Below, piece after piece: positions 12,426-23,891 of a stretch of DNA of 64,000 nucleotides (the first letter of the stretch is position 1; every line of letters starts with the position of its first letter). The notes below the pieces were generated by a model that was not told the DNA's origin, did no database searches, and saw nothing but the letters and a program-made list of their open reading frames with translations. This stretch comes from Chamaecrista fasciculata (taxonomy: Eukaryota > Streptophyta > Magnoliopsida > Fabales > Fabaceae), in the NCBI GenBank assembly GCA_003254925.1, contig QANZ01044994.1:201326-265325 (forward strand). Reading direction: 5' to 3'. A program made the translations under genes and the position numbers.

Positions 12426-14065
12426 ATGAAATCCATGAAGCAAAGCAACACTATCTTTGTCATGCTTTTTGTGCTTCTCTTATTCACTACCGGTAATAAT
12501 CATGAATAATTTAGTTGCTATGGTTATCAGTTTTCTTTGATCTAATATAGATATAGTTTTTATATATATGTTTTGAGTTAGAGTTGTATTTTGTTAAATT
12601 GATTGAATTTGATCTTTCAATCGGTCATTATTAGATTATTTTAAAGATGATGGATATGTTAATGAAAAAGTTATATATGTATAAATATCAATCAAAGAGC
12701 TATTTATTGTTAAATACTCAAACATTTAGATGTTTTTTGAAGTTTTTTTTTAAGGGTTACTTCATTCACAATTTGAATTCTCAGCGGTTTTAGATAAATT
12801 TTAATTCTCTATCTCTCTTCTCATTTTGTCTGATCCACTGAAAAACATTGCCACAAAAATATATTTGTGACGAACTTTTGATGAATACAAGGGTAGAACC
12901 AATAATTTTTTCTTTTCCAAATTTAAGAGTTTGATTGATTTTGTTTTTATTTTTTGTGTATTTAAAAATACTTTTTAAACTTCGATTTGATAATAAAAAA
13001 TCATGCTTGTTTTGAAAGATAGAAATAAAAGAAAATACATTTGACAAAATTTGTTGTAAAAGTTGTTTTTAAACTAAGAAAACTAATATATATATATATA
13101 TATATATATTACTCCCTCCGGATATCTGATGTTTTGGATAACTTTTTTTTTTTGTTTCAAAATATCTGATGTTTTACAAATTGAACAAAAAAATTCACAG
13201 TTGGGTTGAATTAATAAATGGATAGAGTTTGACAGCTCCAATTATAGGGAAACAAAAAGCAACGAGCTTTCGTTTTGAATTTGAATGATTACCCCATCTA
13301 ATTATATGTTAAAAATATATTAGTACTTGATGCGGGGAAAGCTTTTCCCATGGATGGATTTTAAGAGAACATCAATTATTTTCTTTTACTATTCTACCCT
13401 TAGTATATATAGTAGATTCATAAATGAATAAACATTTCCCAAGTAATTTAATAAGTATAGTTTAGTCTTTTTATCTCATTTTTCTCTTTATATTTACCTT
13501 AAACATCAGATATATAGAACCATATATAGAACCAGAGGGAGTAAAGAAGATTATTTTTTTTAAAAAAAGTTTAAATGAGTTTGTATTAATTTACACTAAT
13601 ATCAATAAACACAAACCAATCAATCAATATTAATTAGGTATATGGTTAATCATTCATATATCACATCAAGACCAAAGATGGAGTTTTTGTAAAATGTCTT
13701 GCTATGCTTTATAATTTTGCTTAACAAAAAACTTCATATACATACTTTATTATTGAGAAAATTTATTATTTTTCTCTAAATTTACACAAATCAACTATTC
13801 ACACTCTAAATTTACTATATATATATATATTGATATTGATGCAGGTGGTGATGCAGGTAGGGCAGTAAAGACCAAAGTTTGCTTGGTCAATGTGAATTTT
13901 CCTAATTGTACTTATGATGCATGCAACGCTTATTGTATTAAAACCTATGACAAGGGCTTACAATTATCCAAAGGATTAATTTGTTTCAGCAAAGACGTAT
14001 GTACTTGCACTTATATTTGTGCCCGTGATAAATGTACTTGCCCTCATGGCAAGGGCATGTTATGA
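12426..14065 (+). CDS. DEFL gene A: secreted cysteine-rich peptide with ten-cysteine domain
   Basis: Two exons, 12426-12492 and 13845-14065, joined in phase 1 (95 residues). The first starts MKSMKQSNTIFVMLFVLLLF, a typical signal peptide. The second holds the array's cysteine pattern: KVC, then PNC, DAC, AYC, LIC, VCTC and YIC. Loop 4-5 is 15 residues, against 11-12 in D, F, G and H. After the eighth cysteine it continues ARDKCTCPHGKGML, adding a second CxC and giving ten cysteines. The last codons coincide with the beginning of the downstream R1-associated repeat. An alternative acceptor at 13856 would drop GGDA-like residues only. The intron carries a Stowaway MITE. The fold class (CSalpha-beta, defensin-like) is inferred from CxxxC plus CxC; function is unknown. 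Confidence 0.85.
13112..13541. mobile_element. Stowaway MITE in intron of gene A
   Basis: Begins CTCCCTCCGGATATCTGATG and ends AACCAGAGGGAG, flanked by TA on both sides. The subterminal tctgatgttt / aaacatcaga is also inverted. CTCCCTC termini with a TA target duplication are the Stowaway (Tc1/mariner) hallmark. A fragment resembling its right half appears in the intron of gene H near 48640-48780. Confidence 0.9.
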
Positions 14066-15316
14066 TTTTTTTTTCGCCAAACTTTTATTTTGGGTTCTAA
14101 TAATTATCCATCAATAAACTTTTGTTTTAGTTTTTAATATTTTTTTTTCTTTATTTTGATCCTCAATATTTCTTAATAATTTTATTTTGTTCTTTAGTAA
14201 GTTTCATAATTGGCCACTATACTATTGAATATGATCATATCATTAAGTAATTGGACTCGAAAATGAGTAACTTATTTCATAAATTTGGTCACATCTCTCT
14301 TATCTCAAGTCTTAAAAAAAAAAGTCTAAATACAACGAGATCAAAACTATAAACTACACTTGACGAATAAAACTTTTTATTTTTATTAATATGGATGGTG
14401 TTTTTTTTGTGTGCATAAAGCCATACATGCACACAAGATCCAACAAGACTTACATAGTCAACAAATAAAACTGAAGGTACATTGATAAGCAAACAACAGT
14501 CATAAGAAATGTAACACACTAAGCCATCATGTCTCGAAGGCTTAAATCCAAATTTGATCTCCTAATATTTATTCCAATTTTTTATTCCCAAATGTTTTCT
14601 AATAGGTTCAATAATTAGTTTCTACCTATCAAATATGATCATATATTTCACTTTAAAGTCTAAAATGTGACAAAAACGAAATTATAAGTTACTTTTGATG
14701 AGTTCTTTCTCTGCCCAATTAAGATTGTAGGCAAATAAAATCAAATTAGACTTGAAAATCCCACCTGAAAGTGGGTCTCATTTAATGAAATTGGTTATAT
14801 CTCTTACTTAAGTCCGAATGTAATAAAATCAAAACTATAAATTACTATTGACGAGTTTTTTTATCTATCTAGTTTGTGACTTCACAAACAAGATCAAATA
14901 ATACTTCAAAAGTGAGTTTAGTCAAAACACATAACCAAATTTGAGAATACTATTTGTCGATGACCCCAACTAAATAGAAAAAAAAAAACTCATCAAGCTC
15001 ATAACTCCAATTTCATCTCATTTGTAATTGAAACGATAGAGATATAACCAATTGAATGAAATGAGCGACCCACTTGTAATTTCGATTTGACCTTGTCTAC
15101 CAACCATCCATATTATATATGACAAAGAAAGAACTCATAAATAGTAACTCGTAAACTTTGCCACTTGAAACAAGAGAAATATGACCATATTCAGTAGTTA
15201 GGGACCCAAAGAATTGTTGGAACATATTAAGGACTAAAATGAAATATAAAAAATATCAGGGAATAAAATAAAATTTTCTATATACATTAGAGACCAAAAT
15301 GAGGTTCCGACCTTTA
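14066..15316. mobile_element. R1 repeat, copy 2, plus R1-like 3' flank of gene A
   Basis: From ggcatgttatg at the stop of gene A to about 14400 it matches the 3' flank of gene H (49210-49580). From about 14521 to 15316 it matches copy 1 (10426-11238), ending in accaaaatgaggttccgacc. The two stretches may be two R1 relatives side by side. No genes. Confidence 0.7.
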
Positions 15317-15698
15317 TAAAAATATAACCATATGGTTAATACTTAATGGACACTAAATTGTTAATTACAAATTTACAACATGGGCTCTTGTTGGTTTTGC
15401 ATATCAAAGCCTAATATTCCAGTGGAAATGGGCCTTCACAACTTTTTCTTAAGAAAAAGTCCTAAACATACTCCTTAAACTTTTGTCTAGCAAACAATTA
15501 TTCTGTTTATTGATTACTTACCCAAAAATTCATTAATTTAGTCGGTACATAATTCAAGCAAAGAGACGATGAATAGTCTGATTTTTTTTAAAAGGAGATA
15601 TTAGACTATAGAAGAAAGTAATAATTAATTAATTAATAGTTAAATGAATGTAAAGAGATAAATTTTTTTTGATAAATAGTAAAGAGATAATTAACACA

Positions 15699-16248
15699 GG
15701 GGTAATGTAGGGCACTTGTTAAGGAAGGGCATTTGTTAAGGTGCATTAATTGCACTCTAAAAATGGAATTTCTATTTTGAAAATGCAAATTTATTTTAAA
15801 ATTTTAAAGAAACAATAACTCTTTATCCCTTTCGTTTTTTAAGACTAATATACTCTTATTAATATTTTATTAATTCTTACAATATTTTATATATACCCTT
15901 AAAAAGAATAAACCACCGTCATCTACACTATGTCAATGTCACGCGCCACTATTTTATTAATTCTTAATTAAATTATTAATGCCATATGCCAATACTTCTT
16001 TTTGTGTAAGTTCTTCACACAAGCAAGATGTAATAATATGATGAGAGAAGAAGAAAGTGGAGGATGATTACTCAGGAAAACAATAGAGATGATAAGAGTA
16101 TATTAGTCTTAAAAAATTAAAAGGACAAAGAGTAATTGTTTCTTTAAAAATCTGAGGTAAATTTCTATTTTCAAAATAGAAATTCTATTTTCAGAGTACA
16201 ATTAATGCACTTTAATAAGTACCCTAAGGACATTTATTAACATTACCC
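15699..16248. mobile_element. Non-autonomous TIR element with 8-bp TSD
   Basis: Starts GGGGTAATGTAGGGCACTTG and ends acatttattaacattaccc, with long imperfect inverted arms (for example aagactaatatactc / gagtatattagtctt). TTAACACA flanks it at 15691-15698 and 16249-16256. An 8-bp duplication fits hAT, though long arms also fit Mutator-like elements. A second partial terminus (atttattaacattaccctta) lies near 16290. Confidence 0.85.
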
Positions 16249-16299
16249 TTAACACAATATGGAGGCCAGAGATATATGTTGCATTTGAACATTTATTAA

Positions 16300-16560
16300 C
16301 ATTACCCTTAACATTATCCTTGTGAATCTAGGGTTTGAGATGCCTATAAATAGATTAATAGCTAATTGTGGAGTGAAGACTTGAGAGGTGATTCATTCAT
16401 TAGGTTATTGTATTCTCATATTTTTTATAGTGAAGTTCCTTGTTTTTGGGTGGATGTAGGTCACACTGACCGAACCACGGTAAATTGCATGTATTCATCT
16501 ATTCTTCTCTATATTTTGCATTCTCATATACTTGTTTGATTTGGGAGATACTCTGGATCC
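16300..16560 (+). mobile_element. Ty1/copia-type LTR fragment
   Basis: Contains agggtttgagatgcctataaatag and, downstream, gtggatgtaggtcacactga followed by ccgaaccac. This wording is typical of the R/U5 part of plant copia LTRs. Borders are approximate; no internal retrotransposon region accompanies it. Confidence 0.6.
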
Positions 16561-17459
16561 TAACCATAATAAATGGAAATGGAAAGCGATACATAATTAA
16601 TACTCAATAACTCTTATCCATTGCATTTAAGACAAAGATTGAGAGCAATAAACTTACTTTAAGACAAAGATTTGAGAATGATGGACAAAATCAACAAATT
16701 AAAGATTGTTTCTATAATGGTTCACATAACCATGGATTTCGACTCTAATTGGTGATATTCACAACACAAATTAATTGTACCTTTAGTTTCATTGCATATC
16801 AACCTCTAAGCGGTAAGTCTATAATAACAAATTGAACTAAAACATTTTAATTCCTGACCTCTCCACAAGGTAGAAACCATTGGTTTTATAAGAAGATTTT
16901 TTTAGACATATATATAATAGTATAGATAATTAATGTATTTAAATAACATAAAACAATTAATGTGGTGCATTAAAACGTGATTATAAGGTGTGATTTGTTT
17001 GATGATATTGCATAAGATAAGATTGAATTCTCATTGACTTGTCCCTTATCATATTCAATCCATGTGTCATACAATAATGGTCTCGTGTAGTCTCTTTTTT
17101 TATATATATGGAGCAATCTTAAATCTTTAGATCAGTTGTTCACTCATAGACTAGTAAGTGAATTAATCATTGTTATCGAAAATAGACACTCTTAATGACG
17201 TTTAATTAAAAAAAATTGCCCTTATTATTTGACACACTTTCATAAAAACTTCTAATATCTTTTTTTTTTTTTTGAAAAAGTCTCAAATCATTCATGGTCT
17301 TTGTGTTTGAATTATGTAATGTACTGACTAATAAAGTTTTGGATAAGTAATGTTAATATAATTTCCCCGGTGTGCTACAAAATTATAAGTTAATTATGGA
17401 AGAAAATCCAATCAAATTAATTTTATTAATGCAAAACTATGAATTGTGATCATATCTAG
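16561..17459. other. Intergenic DNA before gene B, no gene seen
   Basis: AT-rich, no credible exon. Close to gene B it becomes the A/B-type proximal promoter (ttaattttattaatgcaaaa around 17418). Confidence 0.5.
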
Positions 17460-18255
17460 TATAAAAAGTGAGCCTCAAACACTCAATCACACCATCTCAA
17501 TTCACAAATATAAACACACATATAGAATCCATGAAGCACATCAACATCTCTGGCATGCTTCTTGTGCTTCTCTTATTCATTACTGGTAATATTCACGAAT
17601 AATTTAGTTGCTATATATGGTTATCACTTTTCTTTGATCTAATATAGATATAGTTTTTCTATATATGTTTTGAATTGGAGTTGTATTTTGTTAAATTGAT
17701 TGAATTTGAACTCTCAATCGGTCATTATTAGATTATTTTAAAGATGGTGGACATGCTGATGAAAAAGTTAGTATATACGTTTAAATCTCAAAGATCTATT
17801 TATTGTGAAATACTCAATCATTTAGATGGTTTTGGAGGTTTGGCTTAAGGGTTACTATATTCACAATTTGAATTCTCGAGGGTTTTAGATAAATTTTAAT
17901 TCTCTATCTCTCTTCTCATTTTGTCTAATCTACTGAAAAAAAAATTGCCCCAAAAATGTATTTGTGACGAACTTTTGATGAATACAAGGGTAGAACTAAT
18001 AATTTTTTTTTTCCAAATTTAAGAGTTTGATTGCTTTTGTTTTTGTTTTTGTGTGTATTTGAAATGATTTTTTAAACTTGAATTTGATTAAAAAAAATGC
18101 TTGTTCTGAAAGATAGAAAGAAAAGAAAATATACTTGACAAAATTTGTTGTAAAAAATGCTTTTAAACTAAGGAAATTAAAAAAAAAAACTTCATATTTG
18201 AGAAAATTATTTTAAAAAAATTTAAATAAGTTTGTATATTTACAATAATATCATT

Positions 18256-18640
18256 TGAAAGATCTCAGATCCCCAAGAATCGAAAGCATACTCTAGATCT
18301 TGCTAGCGTCTCTACTCTACTAAGATTGAACTTCAAATGTTGATCTCCTCATCACGAACTCCACCAAACGGTGAGACTCTACCAACTAAAGGTAAAACCA
18401 TATTTCCACCACTGATCGCGGAAGAAGAACTCGAAGAGCGAGAAATATTACTATGTGGGTTCTCTCAATATGAGAGCCCCCTTTCCAACTCATGGAATTG
18501 AGCAACTTGAATGATGTGAAGCTCCCAACTACTAACTATCCGATGTAGGACTTATTTAAAATAGCCCACATTCCAATGAGTTAACCCACAACTCAATTGG
18601 ACTCCCACATGGGCGGATATTTAGCCCACAAAATCCAACA
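18256..18640. mobile_element. Solo LTR in the intron of copy B
   Basis: A TG...CA-bounded 385-bp insert beginning TGAAAGATCTCAGATCCCC and ending cacaaaatccaaca, flanked by the 5-bp duplication TCATT (18251-18255 and 18641-18645). Gene A's intron lacks it at the matching place. Phrases such as tgtaggacttatttaaaatagcc and gcccacaaaatccaaca resemble plant copia LTRs. Confidence 0.85.
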
Positions 18641-18814
18641 TCATTGAACACAAATCAATTAGGTATATGGTTAATCATTCATATACTACATCAAGACCAA
18701 ATATCTTTGTATAATGTCTTACTATGTTTTATAATTTTGGCTTAACAAAAAACTTTATACACAATTTACTATTGAGAAAATTTATTATATATTTGGCCTC
18801 TAAAGTTACATCAA

Positions 18815-19140
18815 GTCAACTATTCACTTTTTTAATGGTCAAAATATGCCACTCAATTCCTAAATTATTATAATTGACAACTATTTAGTCAATTGGTCAA
18901 AGGTAGGGACCAAAAGATAAAAATTTAGTATAAATTGACCAAAATTAAAATATTAATTTAGCGAGTAAAAAATATAAAATCAATTCAAATTTAAGGACTA
19001 AATCGACAATAGAATCCAAATAGTTGACAGTTAAAATATTTTAGGAACTAAATATGGTGTATTTTGATTGTTCAGGAACTAATTATTTGACTTAGTACAA
19101 ATTTATTTAAGGATCAAATAGTAAGTTAACTCCTTTATTA
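18815..19140. repeat. gggaccaaatagt-type repeat
   Basis: A stretch with repeated phrases (agggaccaaaag, ttgacagttaaaatatttt, aggatcaaatagta) and partly inverted ends (aagtcaactattcac / caaatagtaagttaact). The same vocabulary recurs at 21530-21880 in the element nested in the copia remnant. Superfamily unclear. Confidence 0.5.
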
Positions 19141-19986
19141 TTCTTAACTCAAAATATTCATTTTTTTTCATTTTAATATGTATATATATGGTTTCAATTA
19201 GGTGATGCAATTGTGTAATTAATTAGGTAAATAATTAAAACATTTGTATGTATTAATGATAAATGTATGCATGCATACAGGTAATGATCATGAGGTTGGG
19301 GCAGAAATTGTGAAAGTGTGCTTGCGAGCAATTGGTACACCTAATTGCACTCTTCAAGTTTGCAATTCTTTATGTGTGACAGCCATTTTCAATTAATTAA
19401 TTAATTAAACATATCTATTTTAATTATATGTGTATCGCAAATTAAACAATATCTCATCATCAATAAAATACTTGTTATGATGTGACCACATGAGTGTGGC
19501 TTACTACTTTCTTATTTGGTTTCTTAATTAAGTGGCGGAGGTTCGAATCTTATCTTTGAGTATGAAAAATATTATGTGACTTATCATTTATCTTTAAATG
19601 GAAGACTCGCAACGGAACTATAAGTTATTATTTTTGACGGAAATACCTTGGTTTATATAAAAGAAAAAATTTACTTGTTATGATTTAAGACATTATCTTG
19701 TCATATATCCTTCTTACTTAAATGTTTTCAATTATTTCACAACAACAACAAATCTATATATCTATTAATTGTCCAATTATAATTAATTATATCTATTTAG
19801 TAGCTAACTCTTGTTGATTGGTAAAAAATGGGCACTAAAACATTTTGTGTTCATGGATTGGGCATTCGTTGGGTTCGCATAGCCCAACCCAATTTTCAAA
19901 TGAAAATAGACTTTCATTTTACTTTTTTTTTTGTAAAAAAGAATCTTAAACATTGTTTTAAAANTTTTTTTTTTTTAAAAGATCTC

Positions 19987-20580
19987 TCGTGCCCTAACAT
20001 TTGGGATCAATTTTAGTTATGCTCCCAACATTTATTTTGTGTCAGTTATACTCTCAACGTTTCACATTGTCGTCAATTATACCCTAACTTTAATTTTTTT
20101 GGGCCAAAGTCCTATTTTGGTCCCTCAAGTTTGTTCAAAGTTCCATTTTGGTCCTTCAAGTCTCCGGCGAGATACATGACAATCCCGAAGACTACGAAAA
20201 CTCCTAATCCAAGATTTTTTGACCTCTTGAGTTCAATGGTGGCCTGCATTTTGCAAACAAATGACCGAAAATATAGTTTTCGGCAATTGTGTAATTTTCG
20301 ACGACTTGCCAGTCATTTTTTCGCAAAATGGAGGCTGTCATTGAACTCAGGAGGTAAAAAAACCCTGGGTTAGGAGTTTTCGTAGTCATCGGAATCGCCG
20401 TGGGTCTCGCCGAAAAATTCACCGGAGACTTGAGGGACCAAAATAGGACTTTGGCCCAAAAAAATTGAGGTTAGGGTATAATTGACAACAATGTGAAACG
20501 TTAGGGATATAACTGACACAAAACAAATGTTTGAGCCTTTGAGGCATAACTGAAACTAAATCCAAACGTTAGGGGCACGA
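19987..20580. mobile_element. Foldback element with nested inverted arms
   Basis: The left arm runs through cgtgccctaacatttggg, gttatgctcccaacattt, gtgtcagttata and ggtccctcaag to ctccggcgagatac. The right arm mirrors each block in reverse up to aacgttaggggcacg. The region is almost one long hairpin, with a GC-richer centre around 20200-20400. It interrupts the 3' flank of copy B, whose phrase aaaagaatcttaaacattg appears on both sides (19940 and 20613). Confidence 0.8.
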
Positions 20581-21365
20581 ACCGATTTTTGACTATTTTT
20601 TTTTTTAAATAAAAAAGAATCTTAGACATTGTTTTTAAAAAAGAAACAAAATCTATATAAAATAATCGATCATTGTACAATATATACATAACTATCGAGA
20701 CAGGCAACAATCTCTCTTGGAATCTTTATTATTGACTATTCTAAAATATCTAAATTGATTTAGGTACAAAGAAACAAAGTATGATAGAGAAAAAAAAAAG
20801 AATTTAAAAAAATCTCTTGTATTTTATATTATGGGATTCTTCGTAATCATGATGAATTAATTTAGGGTCAGTTTGATAAAATAATTTATCAAATTATAAT
20901 ATGATCTTAGTTCAAAATTTAAAATAATTTTTTTTAGAATAATCAGAGAAATATAAGAGAAACCCCAAATCGGGGGAAAAATCATGATCGCTGGCCGAAG
21001 ACAACTAGAGAAAAATACTATATGAAAATTTTTATATCATACAATATTCTCTCAACCCATGCCCCCAGTACACCCACATGACTCTCCAAAGCTAATACTT
21101 AAACACCTCACCGCTCTAAAATCATGAGAATAAAGATGTAAATAATTAATACATCTAACACCACTCAACTAACTAGAGAATAAAGAGGAGAATAAAAATT
21201 CAAATATAGACTTAAAGCATGTGACTTGGTTCCCATGAAAAAAAAAACCTTGGGCAATGTGGGACCAATTGTCAAACAAAGTCTCAAGTTCCGAACAAAT
21301 CTCAACATCTTCAACTTAATTGTTAACAATGACAATCTAGCTCTTAAACCAAGAACTATCATACT

Positions 21366-22109
21366 CAAGGTAATCAAGATCGTGATCTTGCTAAGGATCA
21401 GAAGGAGCACGTGATAGGTCGAATCGGAAGATCGGATCGAGGATTGTAATATTCTAGGATTTTTTTTAAAAAAATAATATATATATATATGTAATAACAT
21501 TAATTTTTTAGTAATATTAAAAAAATGCCTATTATTTGATCCTGAATTTACATCGTGTTAACTAATCAGTCATTGAATTATTACAATTGTCAATAATTTT
21601 GTCCTTGGGTCAAATTCAGGGACCAAAAGATAACAATTCTAGGACCAAATAGTATAAATTTAATACAAATTCAAGGATCAAAAAGTATAAAGTTAATTAA
21701 AACTCAGGGACCAAATAGTATTAATTGAGTATAAATTCAAGGACTAAAAAGTATAAAATTAGTTTAATTTACGGACCAAATAGTTGATAATTGAAATATT
21801 TTAGGGATCAAATCGTGTATTTTAAATTATTCAGGGATTGATAAGTTGACTCAATGTAAATTTAGGGATCAAACTGTATGTTTTCTCTTAAAAAAATGTC
21901 AAAGTGCAAAGAAAAAGAAAGAAATTCAAAATCTGACCAAGATCTCTAGGATCTTGCGATCCTACGATCCTATCCAAAAAATTATGATCCCACTACGATC
22001 TCAATCATTTCTGATCCTATATGGCATATGCGATCTGGCAAGGTAGACCATATCAAGATCTTGATCTTACATGATCTTACGATCTAAAATCTCGATCTTG
22101 ATTACCTTG
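21366..22109. mobile_element. TIR element nested in copia copy 1
   Basis: Bounded by CAAGGTAATCAAGATCG and its inverse CGATCTTGATTACCTTG. The related copia element at 27342-28949 lacks it at the matching point, between 'gaactatcac' and 'actccaccata'. Its middle contains tandem gggaccaaatagtat phrases. The arms carry many gatc words. No transposase. Confidence 0.8.
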
Positions 22110-23013
22110 ATCGTACTCCACCATAATAGTGTATTCACTTAAAATAAATCAATTCTAAGAATCTTCAAATGCCCATATGGTGTTCCTTCCATGTTGGCTT
22201 TCCCTGGAAGTCCCTCCACCACACATCTTGCATCAATGTCAACCAATGCCCATAAGCAACTGTGGACCCGTTAACAACAACTCCCTCTCTTCCATGGTAA
22301 TGAATCTTCAAACAAGATCATCCTCCCCCATGGTGAGAGAAACAAAGTTAGCGTCCAACTCGGATCCATTTGTCGAACTTGCTCCTCTTTGGCAATTTTT
22401 CCTTACATGCCTAGGCTTTTTACAATTCCAATTGTGTAACCCGATTGTATTAATACATCCTTGACTTGCACTTGCCACAAGCCAAAATTGTCCTTCCATA
22501 AAAATTCTCTATATCGGTGCTTGAAAATTTTGACATTGCAACTGTATATAACAAAAGCAACAAATGCATGCTACCAGACTTCCTTTCAGCAACCCCACAA
22601 TAACCAAGCAACTAAAATAATTCTCAAGTAAAACAGGATAATTCTTTTCTGATGTGAAAGATCAAACAACGCTACAACAACAAAGCATACTCAGAAATTA
22701 CTCATAATTTCTTTTCTGATACCACTTATTGGAAAAAATAATAATATTAATAAAAATAAAATAACATTTTCCCCTTGAGAATACACAGAGAAATAAGATG
22801 GAAAAGCACTATCACAATACAAGAGAAATTAACGTGGAAACCCCAAACAGGGAAAAAACCACGACCGCTGCCCAGAGACAACCAAAGAAAATACTATATG
22901 AAAATTTTTACATCACACAATGTTCTCTCAACCCATGTCCCCAATACACCCACATGACTCTCCAAAGCTAATATTTAAACACACCTCACCACTCTAGAAT
23001 CATGAGAATAAAA

Positions 23014-23618
23014 ATGGGTGGCAACGGGTAGGGTACCCAGTGGTTTTTCCACTATCCGTATCTGTTCACCAAATCCAATATCTGTAGCCTATCTGTATCC
23101 GTATCCTATCCGATATCCAGTATCCGATGGGTACCTGAAATACCTGAAATATCCGAAAAAAGTATAAATATAGGATATGGCATCCTATTTTATAAATTGG
23201 ATATATTGGGTACCCGATATCCAATACACACAAACTAAAATAAATAAATAAATAAAATTATGATTTATTTATATTTTAAATTTCTTTTTTAAAATAAAAC
23301 AATTAGATATAAAGTAACTAAAAAATAATTATATATAAAAAATATAAATATAATTAAATAAGGTTAAATAATTAAATATGAGATTTAAACTGAATGTAAA
23401 ATATTAAAATTAAATAAGTAATAGGATATCGGATATCGGGCACCCTAACTATCTGTTCATTTCGGACGAATATAGGGTATCCAAAGGTAATATCCGTATC
23501 CGCCTAATATCCGAAAAATATTTAATTTTCACTATCCGGTGTCTGTCGGATACCGGATAATTTTTTTCAAGGGATATGGACGAGTACCCTAAATACCCTA
23601 TAGAATTGTCATCCCTAG
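23014..23618. mobile_element. hAT-like MITE nested in the copia LTR
   Basis: Left end atgggtggcaacgggtaggg and right end ttgtcatccctag form inverted termini of the (T)AGGGGTGGCAA type. The inside is built of tatccgta / ggatacggat words repeated in both orientations. The matching LTR at 28539-28949 is uninterrupted at this place. Confidence 0.7.
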
Positions 23619-23835
23619 ATGTAAATAATAAATATATCTTAGAATACTCAACTAACTAGAGAATAAAGAGCATGATAAAAAGTCAAATAGAGAGTTAAAG
23701 AATGTAACTTGATTCCCATAAAAAAAGACCTTGTACAATGCGAGAACAATTTTCAAGCAAAGTTTCAAGTTCCTAACAAAAATTAACTACGAGAGAAAAC
23801 CTAAAAAATCTTAATTAGAAGACATGTAGAAAAAG

Positions 23836-23843
23836 TATAAAAA
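23836..23843 (+). promoter_or_regulatory. TATA box of copy C
   Basis: TATAAAAA, 56 bp before the ATG, within the promoter block shared by copies C-H (cctcaaacattcaattaatcccaccat). Copy E has the equivalent at 29005. Confidence 0.7.
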
Positions 23844-23891
23844 CTCTACCTCAAACATTCAATTAATCCCATCATATATTTCTCTTCAAAT

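Larger units (their letters stand above)
17531..19396 (+). pseudogene. DEFL copy B: truncated after the fourth cysteine
   Basis: Exon 1 is 17531-17585, starting at the second ATG of the family; the first ATG of copy A is mutated to ATA here. It encodes MKHINISGMLLVLLLFIT. A TATA box lies at 17460. Exon 2 starts after the acceptor at 19280 and reads through KVC, PNC, QVC and SLC, then ends VTAIFN and a stop at 19394-19396. The region for cysteines 5-8 is missing. The sequence jumps directly into the conserved 3' flank (ttaattaattaatta, then catcatcaataaaatac), consistent with a deletion inside exon 2. A 56-residue four-cysteine secreted peptide could still be made. The intron holds a solo LTR. 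Confidence 0.8.
20870..23778 (-). mobile_element. Decayed Ty1/copia element, copy 1, with nested insertions
   Basis: Two LTR-like stretches (about 20880-21298 and 22728-23778) flank an internal region. Next to the right LTR on plus is ctgataccactt, the reverse of a TGGTATCAG-type tRNA-Met primer-binding site, so the element reads on the minus strand. Near 22390-22420 the minus strand has a degenerate gag knuckle (CKKPRHVRKNCQ). No intact pol is present. It matches the element at 27342-28949. Two insertions interrupt it, at 21366-22109 and about 23014-23618. Confidence 0.75.

Noticed and set aside
21165-21500. 111-codon minus-strand frame
   Set aside because: Lies in the decayed copia LTR and the adjoining TIR element; no conserved protein feature.
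22177-22499. Plus/minus frames with zinc-knuckle-like residues
   Set aside because: The minus reading is a degenerate copia gag fragment (cysteines incomplete); not a host gene.
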